From positions 1-37,643 of the forward strand of contig DATMNI010000436.1 of NCBI GenBank assembly GCA_035570275.1: 37,643 nt of DNA. Reading direction: 5' to 3'. This DNA is from DATMNI01 sp035570275 (GTDB lineage Bacteria > Acidobacteriota > Terriglobia > Bryobacterales > Bryobacteraceae). The notes beneath the pieces are model-generated. The model did not search any database, had not been told where the DNA came from, and worked only from the letters and a program-made list of their open reading frames with translations. Within the stretch, counting starts at the first letter, position 1. Every line of letters begins with the position of its first letter. This document shows, piece after piece, positions 32,437-37,643 of this stretch. A program made the translations under genes and the position numbers.

Positions 32437-35400
32437 TTAGAAACTCCACCTCACGCCCAACTGCCCGGTTCTGGCCGAGCCCGCCGGCGGGAAAATATGC
32501 GTCGCGGTGATCTTGCCCGCGTTGGCGTTGTTCACAATCGCCGAACCGGTGGCGGCGCCGTTCGAAGGTTCTCCGAGGTTGGTGTGGTTCAGAACGTTAT
32601 TGAATGACGCCACCACCTGAATCACTCCCAGCCGTTCCAAGTGCACCGACTTCTGCAGCCCCAGGTTGAACAGCACGTAGCCGGGGCCCTGGATGATCCC
32701 GCGGCCGGCGTTGCCCCAGTTGCCGTTGGCCGGAGTCGTGAACACGCTCGGGTCGAACCACGAGTTCACCGTGCGCGCGTAGGCGATGCTGCCGTTCACG
32801 TCCGGGCGCAGCGTGGTCTGGTTGGTGTTGGTGGGGTCCGGCCCGCTGATCAGCGGGGTGAACCAGTTCCCGGTGCTCAGGTTGAGCAGCGTGTTGAGCT
32901 GCCAGCCGCTCAGCAGCGGGCCCTTGCCCAGCGGCAGTTCGTAAAGGGCCTGGTTCAGCCACTGGTGGCGCGGCACCGAATAGACGTTGCCGCGGTCGCG
33001 CCGGCGGTTGTAGGTATCCTCGATGAGGTTGTTCAATTCGAAATCGTTGGTGTCGTCGGTGTCGCTGATTTCCTTGGCCCAGGTCCACGTGGAGGTGAAC
33101 ATCATGCCCTTGCTGAAGCGCTTCTGCACCTGCGTCTGCAGGCCGCTATAGAGCATGTTGGCGCCGTTGTCGGCGTAGGTGATGGTGTTGAACAGGGGGT
33201 AGGGCCGCCGCGCGGCGTTGAACGGGGCGACGGTGGTGGCGACGGGCTGGTTCACGTCGCGCTCATACGCCAGTTGCGTGCCTTTCGATCCGATATAGCT
33301 GACGCGCAGCCCGATGTTCGCCGCCACCTCGCGTTCCAGCGTCAGGCTGTACTGTTGGGTGTAGCTGTTCAGCAGGTGCGGTGTCACCGCCGTCAATGCC
33401 AGGGTCCCCGGCGTGCCCGGCGCGGCGAACGGGTTGGCCAGCGTGAACAGCGGCTGGCCGTTCACAATGTTGTTGGTGCTCACGGTGGTGGCCGCGAACG
33501 GCCCCTTCTGCAGGTCGCCCGGTATGTTGCCCGAGTAATGCGAATAGTAGATGCCCCAGCCGCCGCGGACCACGGTCTTTCCGCTGCCATCCAGTCCATA
33601 GGAGAAACCAAAGCGCGGCGCGAAGTTGTTCTTATCGCCCTCACGTAGCGAACGGCCCAGCGAACGGCCCGCGCCCAATTGGTCAGCCGTTTCCACCGGC
33701 AAAGCCGAAGAGAAGAACGGGCTGAAAAGTTTCATGGCCGCCTGGTTCGGAACCACGATCTTGCCGGTGGCCAGATCGAACCCATAGAGATTGTCGTTGA
33801 GCGCATAGGCCGGCCCATTGTATTCGTAGCGCAGTCCAAACATCAGGGTCAGCCGCCGGGTCGCCTTGAAATCGTCTTGCGCGTAGCCGGCCCAATCGCG
33901 GTAGCGGTTGTACTGCGCCGGGAAAACCTCCTGCCGCGTCACCGTGGCCGGCAGCCCCAGCAGGAAATCCGCGTAGGCGTTACCGGTGAACTTGTTGGTA
34001 AACGAATAGCTGCCGAAAATGGGGTTGCCCGAATTATTGGCCATGTAGCGGTTCACGAACCAGTTGAGTTCCTCCACCCCGAACTTCATGGTGTGCAGGC
34101 CGTGAACCCAGCTCAGGTTGTCGGCGAACTGCGCATGGCCGTCGTTCACCGGGCTCAGCAGGTTGATGTTGTTGTTGCTGATTCCGGAGATGCTGAAGAA
34201 GGGCAGGCTGGTGATGGGGCCGCGGTCCGGCAGCCCCTGAATGCCGATCTGCGACATCAGGCTCTGGCCCTGGAAATTCGCCGTGCTGGCCGAAACCAGA
34301 ATCACCACCCCGGCGCGAAATTCGTTGACCAGGTTCGGACGCGCTGCCCACACGTGGCCCAGCGTAAAGAAGTTCACGCGGCGGATATTATCCGATGTCC
34401 CCACCGTGGTGGGCGGCAGCGGCGAGCGCGCGCCCGGCTGATGGTAATCGTCCTTGCGGTTTTCATAGCGCAGAAACGCCATGTTGCCCGGGCCGAAGTT
34501 GTGGTCCAGCTTGCCTTCCTCGGTGCGGTGCAATTCCGGGCCGTCAAAGCCGCCGCGATAGTTGGCCGCGGTCAGCGAAGGCGCGCCGAAATTCGGCAGC
34601 GGAAAGAAGATGTTCTGCACCTGCACCGCCTGCGGGCTGATGAATTGCGGCAGGATGGTGTTCCCGTTGTACGGATTCGCGTTCGTGTACGGATTCTTGA
34701 GTGCCGCCGCGCCGGTGAAATCGCCCGCGCGCATCGCCACCGTGGGCACGTTGGGCGAAAACAGAAACGCCGCCACGCCCTTTTCGCCATCGAAATCGGC
34801 GAAGAAGAAAGTCTTGTCCTTGCGGATTGGGCCGCCCACGGTGCCGCCGTAGTTGTGCAGGTTCTGGAACGGCTTGGAAGTGGAGAACGGGTTGCGCGCG
34901 TCCGTGGCGCTGTTGCGCAGATACCAGTAGACGCCGCCGTGCAGCGCGTTGGTGCCGGATTTGGTGGCCGTGGTAACGGTGCCCATGCCGCCGAACTCGG
35001 CGCGCGTGGTAAGCACGTTGGCCGTGAATTCCTGGATGGCCTCCACCGAAGGCTGCGACACGTTGTCCGGGCTGCCGAAGTTGCCGAACGTGGTTTCAAT
35101 GCCATCCACCTTGGTCTTGACGCTGCTGGCGCCGGCTCCCGGCGTCAGCCACTTGGCGCCGTTGCCCACCTGCACCACGCCCGGCACGGTCATCGGCATG
35201 ATGGCCGAAATCAGCCCCGAATCGCCCGAGTTTTTCGAAATGCTGCGCAGGTTGGTAGGCGCTTCAATAATCTCGCGGGCGCCCAGGCTGGTGGAAACCG
35301 CCGGCGTTTCCAATTGGACCACGGCCGACGCCAATGACGTCACCACCACTTCCGTGGTGGCCGAGGCCACCGCAAACTTCAGATCCTGGCGCACGGTGCG

Positions 35401-35682
35401 GTAAGCCTCCACCGCGAAGGCGCGCGTTTCGATCGCGCGGAAGCCTTTGGCATCCGCGGCCAGCCGGTAGGTTCCGGGCTGCAAGTTGGGAAATGCGTAG
35501 ACACCGCTGTCATTCGCCAAGCCGGGGCGCTTCACGCCGGTGTCGTTGTTCGTCAGCGTGATCGAGGCGTTGGGAATGGCGCTGCCGGAAGGGTCGGTGG
35601 CCAACCCGGTCACGGTCCCGAGCGGCGTCTGGGCGTGAAGTGCGCGCGCACACAGCAGTAACGCAAACAGCGAAAATCGCAT
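32437..35682 (-). CDS. Oar-like TonB-dependent receptor with carboxypeptidase regulatory domain
   Basis: A 1081-aa outer-membrane protein. Residues 1-18 are a signal peptide (MRFSLFALLLCARALHA). About 20-110 is a carboxypeptidase regulatory-like (CarboxypepD_reg) beta-sandwich: GTVTGLATDPSGSAIPNASI through FPNLQPGTYRLAADAKGF. The plug region follows (VDGIETTFGNFGSPDNVSQP, EFTANVLTTRAEFGGMGTVT, TTATKSGTNALHGG), then a long beta-barrel with many aromatic strands, ending in GQLGVRWSF with terminal Phe. Such Oar-like proteins occur in dozens of copies in Acidobacteria and probably bind large substrates. No TonB box is obvious. ATG 35682 follows AAAGG by 8 nt. A 56-bp part of it is duplicated at 31751-31806. 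Confidence 0.93.
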   Translation of the reverse strand: MRFSLFALLLCARALHAQTPLGTVTGLATDPSGSAIPNASITLTNNDTGVKRPGLANDSGVYAFPNLQPGTYRLAADAKGFRAIETRAFAVEAYRTVRQDLKFAVASATTEVVVTSLASAVVQLETPAVSTSLGAREIIEAPTNLRSISKNSGDSGLISAIMPMTVPGVVQVGNGAKWLTPGAGASSVKTKVDGIETTFGNFGSPDNVSQPSVEAIQEFTANVLTTRAEFGGMGTVTTATKSGTNALHGGVYWYLRNSATDARNPFSTSKPFQNLHNYGGTVGGPIRKDKTFFFADFDGEKGVAAFLFSPNVPTVAMRAGDFTGAAALKNPYTNANPYNGNTILPQFISPQAVQVQNIFFPLPNFGAPSLTAANYRGGFDGPELHRTEEGKLDHNFGPGNMAFLRYENRKDDYHQPGARSPLPPTTVGTSDNIRRVNFFTLGHVWAARPNLVNEFRAGVVILVSASTANFQGQSLMSQIGIQGLPDRGPITSLPFFSISGISNNNINLLSPVNDGHAQFADNLSWVHGLHTMKFGVEELNWFVNRYMANNSGNPIFGSYSFTNKFTGNAYADFLLGLPATVTRQEVFPAQYNRYRDWAGYAQDDFKATRRLTLMFGLRYEYNGPAYALNDNLYGFDLATGKIVVPNQAAMKLFSPFFSSALPVETADQLGAGRSLGRSLREGDKNNFAPRFGFSYGLDGSGKTVVRGGWGIYYSHYSGNIPGDLQKGPFAATTVSTNNIVNGQPLFTLANPFAAPGTPGTLALTAVTPHLLNSYTQQYSLTLEREVAANIGLRVSYIGSKGTQLAYERDVNQPVATTVAPFNAARRPYPLFNTITYADNGANMLYSGLQTQVQKRFSKGMMFTSTWTWAKEISDTDDTNDFELNNLIEDTYNRRRDRGNVYSVPRHQWLNQALYELPLGKGPLLSGWQLNTLLNLSTGNWFTPLISGPDPTNTNQTTLRPDVNGSIAYARTVNSWFDPSVFTTPANGNWGNAGRGIIQGPGYVLFNLGLQKSVHLERLGVIQVVASFNNVLNHTNLGEPSNGAATGSAIVNNANAGKITATHIFPPAGSARTGQLGVRWSF

Positions 35683-35747
35683 AAACAGAACCTTTATTGT
35701 GGCATATTGCGCCGCCGCGCTGTCTCGGACTTGTAAAGTAGAGTTTG

Positions 35748-36392
35748 ATGGGCAAACCACGGCCGAATCTGCCACGCGAACTGATTGTAGCGTTGGGTGT
35801 GGCGCTGGGCGCGGCGGCGGTCTTCGTTTGGTTGGCCGCGTTGGTGATGAGTGGCCAGGCCGGCGCGTTCGATACCGCGGTGCGCGCGCAAGTTCACGCC
35901 GCTTCCTCCCCCGCCCTCACTTACATCATGCGCGGATTCACCATGCTCGGCGAGGCCGGTTTTCTGGTGATGTTGGGCGCCCTGATCGTGTGGCGGCTGG
36001 TGGCATTGGGCCGGCGTCCGGAGGCGGCATGGCTCGCGGTCGCCGCCCTCGGCGCCGAAGCGCTCGATCAGGCTCTCAAGTTTTGGTTCCGGCGCCCGCG
36101 GCCCGCGGCCTTCTTCGGCGTGGCACCCGCGAATTCCAGCTTTCCCAGCGGCCACGCCCTGGTGTCTTTCTGCTTCTACCTGGTGCTGGCCGAGATATTC
36201 ATCGGCGCGGAGTGGCCGCGCGGCCGGCGATTCGCAGCCCGGACTGTGGCCGTGCTGCTCGCGGGATGGGTCGGCCTATCCCGCATCTATCTCGGCGTTC
36301 ACTATCCCACCGATGTCCTCGCCGGATATGCCGCCGCGATAGTCTGGCTGGCGGTGCTGCGGTCCCTTTACAGGGTCCGGCGCCAAGCCTGA
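35748..36392 (+). CDS. PAP2-superfamily membrane phosphatase
   Basis: A 214-aa integral membrane phosphatase acting on lipid pyrophosphates or phosphatidic acid. The three-part active site is complete: KFWFRRPRP (K-x6-RP), FPSGHALVSF (PSGH) and SRIYLGVHYPTDVLAGY (SR-x5-H-x3-D). Five to six hydrophobic helices surround it, starting with LIVALGVALGAAAVFVWLAA. Undecaprenyl-pyrophosphate recycling is one possible role. ATG 35748 is preceded by TAGAG; it is divergent from the Oar-like gene with 65 bp between. Its stop codon lies within the first unit of a 14-bp repeat. Confidence 0.9.
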   Translation: MGKPRPNLPRELIVALGVALGAAAVFVWLAALVMSGQAGAFDTAVRAQVHAASSPALTYIMRGFTMLGEAGFLVMLGALIVWRLVALGRRPEAAWLAVAALGAEALDQALKFWFRRPRPAAFFGVAPANSSFPSGHALVSFCFYLVLAEIFIGAEWPRGRRFAARTVAVLLAGWVGLSRIYLGVHYPTDVLAGYAAAIVWLAVLRSLYRVRRQA

Positions 36393-36454
36393 CCGTCCAA
36401 GCCTGACCGCCCAAACCTAACCCGCCCACGCCTGACCGCCCACGCCTGACCCGC
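36383..36454. repeat. degenerate 14-15-bp minisatellite, about five units
   Basis: Units such as ccaagcctgaccgt, ccaagcctgaccgc, ccaaacctaacccg and cccacgcctgaccg follow one another from the last codons of the PAP2 gene into the spacer. The TGA stop of that gene is part of the first unit's cctgacc core. Confidence 0.75.
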
Positions 36455-36520
36455 CTCGAAAAAACTGCCCTCTCCCGCCGCCGCCGGAGCGTACTTGCTC
36501 AGTGAAGAGGGAGATCGCAC

Positions 36521-37078
36521 ATGAAAATCGCAGCCGTACTATTCGTAGCGTTGGCGCCGCTGTGTGCCCAGGAAACAAAGCCGGAGATCAAGCTGCCCGC
36601 GAGCTTCGACAAACTGGCTGCCAAAGCCGAGGAATCCGTCAATGTCACCCTGGATGGCGGCATGCTGCGTCTGGCGGCCAGGTTTCTCTCGGACAACGAC
36701 GCGGACGAAGCCCGCGCGAAAAAGGCGATCTCGGGATTGCAGAGCCTCACCGTCCGGAGGTTCCAGTTCGCCGGCGAAGGCGAATACAATCCCGCGGATC
36801 TGAACTCCGTCCGCTCACAGCTTCAATCGCCCGCCTGGTCGCGCATCGTCGGCGCCAAATCCAAGGCCACGGGAGAGGATCTCGATGTCTACTTCAGGAT
36901 CGATGGCAAAGGCCAGCTTGCCGGCGTCTTCATTATCGCCGCGGAGCCCAGGGCGTTGACCATCGTCAACATAACCGGAACGCTCGACCCCGAACACCTG
37001 GCGGACCTGGGCGGCCAGTTCCACATTCCCGCCATCGATTTGGCCTTCCATCGCGAAGGAAGCCGGAGTCCCAAATGA
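36521..37078 (+). CDS. secreted DUF4252-family protein
   Basis: A 185-aa exported protein. Signal peptide MKIAAVLFVALAPLCA is followed by LPASFDKLAAKAEESVNVTL, SGLQSLTVRRFQFAGEGEYN, WSRIVGAKSKATGEDLDVYF and FIIAAEPRALTIVNITGTLD, ending in ADLGGQFHIPAIDL. These are the conserved blocks of DUF4252, a family without known function. ATG 36521 follows GAGGGAG. It overlaps a decayed downstream frame by 4 bp (ATGA), so it probably led an operon. Confidence 0.87.
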   Translation: MKIAAVLFVALAPLCAQETKPEIKLPASFDKLAAKAEESVNVTLDGGMLRLAARFLSDNDADEARAKKAISGLQSLTVRRFQFAGEGEYNPADLNSVRSQLQSPAWSRIVGAKSKATGEDLDVYFRIDGKGQLAGVFIIAAEPRALTIVNITGTLDPEHLADLGGQFHIPAIDLAFHREGSRSPK

Positions 37079-37480
37079 GCCTCAACATGAGACCCAAATT
37101 GAGCCCTGCAATGAGTGCTCGATTTCTTGCCCTTTTTCTGGCGCCGTCCGGCGTGGCGTTTTCCGGCGGGCGGGGCGCCGGCCACGAATTCGACGACATG
37201 GTGAAGGCCATCGAGCGGCAATATGCACGCGCCGCACCCACATTCCGCTGACGGGGGGCGAATCTGGTGACCAAAGTGGCGCGGCCGGCACCGGCGGATT
37301 CAAGCTGGCGATCTCCGAGGACCTCCAGGCCTTGCAGCACCACGACCGCCGGGACGATGACCGCATAGAAACTGACCCCTTCCGGCGGACGGAAGGGCCG
37401 TTGGCTGCGTCGTCGCCGAGCAGTTTTCTTTGCGACTTTGCGGCTTTGTGTGAAATCTTGCCTTTTTGAATCCCACGCTC
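37075..37480 (+). pseudogene. decayed companion gene of the DUF4252 protein
   Basis: ATG 37075 overlaps the preceding stop by 4 bp. The frame starts MSLNMRPKLSPAMSARFLAL with a hydrophobic export-like stretch and EFDDMVKAIERQYAR, then stops at 37251. Protein-like sequence goes on in other frames: THIPLT, then ANLVTKVARPA, then GTGGFKLAISEDLQALQ. At least two frameshifts are therefore needed to restore one product, which would be a second small secreted protein. Function unknown. Confidence 0.6.
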
Positions 37481-37554
37481 CAAGCCGATTCCCCTTACGC
37501 TAAACGCAAATTGTCCGGCTTATTGTTTGACTCCGCCTAGGGCGAGGCTCACTT

Positions 37555-37643
37555 TTATTTCAGTTGGCGGCGCGCGATTTCTTCCTCATAGACTCTGTTA
37601 ACGCGCGCGATTCGATCATACAGGCCACCGAATGCGACCTGCG
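37555..37643 (-). CDS. C-terminus of a gene cut by the window edge
   Basis: The minus strand from the right edge reads QVAFGGLYDRIARVNRVYEE and EIARRQLK before TAA at 37557. Composition is protein-like and helical. Too short to assign to a family; the rest lies outside the window. Confidence 0.5.
   Translation of the reverse strand, partial: QVAFGGLYDRIARVNRVYEEEIARRQLK

Noticed and set aside
33679..35337. 552-codon plus-strand open frame opposite the Oar-like receptor
   Set aside because: Arg/Gln/Val-rich shadow of a gene with clear receptor motifs and a signal peptide on the other strand.

Overview
The window looks like chromosomal DNA of an Acidobacteriota bacterium, most likely of the Solibacter/Bryobacter type. 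This is an inference from gene content: a PadR repressor coupled to a MacB-like 'orphan' permease with an N-terminal helical prefix, a very large Oar-like TonB receptor with a carboxypeptidase-type N-terminal domain, a c-type cytochrome fused to a copper-monooxygenase-like domain, a DUF1552 relic, and GC-rich DNA throughout. No rRNA, tRNA or CRISPR array was seen.

Layout. 1-9.5 kb: a sigma-54 response regulator, divergent from a low-complexity membrane protein; the convergent PadR/permease operon with a perfect operator-like inverted repeat; a SpoIIE-type phosphatase; a small lipoprotein; an unknown protein. 10-14.3 kb: a truncated AAA ATPase, then a tight molybdenum-hydroxylase operon (FAD, 2Fe-2S and Mo subunits plus a MoaD-like protein). 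14.5-17.6 kb: an accessory patch with a BrnT/BrnA-type toxin-antitoxin pair, a NucS-like nuclease with its own promoter, a hairpin-rich spacer, and an unknown protein carrying an RNxxxH (HEPN-like) motif. This is the best candidate here for an undescribed defence-type locus, although the evidence is only context and motifs. 17.9-27.5 kb: a secreted cytochrome c/monooxygenase-like protein divergent from a class III aminotransferase - MFS transporter - creatininase-family operon, with a second creatininase paralogue facing it, then a nucleoside-hydrolase-like protein, a secreted esterase and a Tat-exported amidohydrolase. Together these suggest uptake and breakdown of a nitrogenous compound whose identity cannot be read from sequence.

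27.5-32.4 kb is full of decayed genes: a frameshifted exported peptide, a frameshifted Gly/Arg-rich C-terminus, a PLP-dependent decarboxylase reduced to its two ends, and a fragment duplicated from the nearby Oar-like gene. Intact genes among them are a cytochrome c-HhH fusion, a class V aminotransferase, a MocR-type regulator and a MazEF-like pair. 32.4-37.6 kb: the Oar-like receptor, a PAP2 phosphatase, a DUF4252 protein, a decayed companion gene and the tail of one further gene cut by the window edge.

The most notable non-coding element is a roughly 93-bp imperfect inverted repeat (26427-26519) between convergent genes. It has the architecture of a dispersed palindromic/MITE-like repeat.
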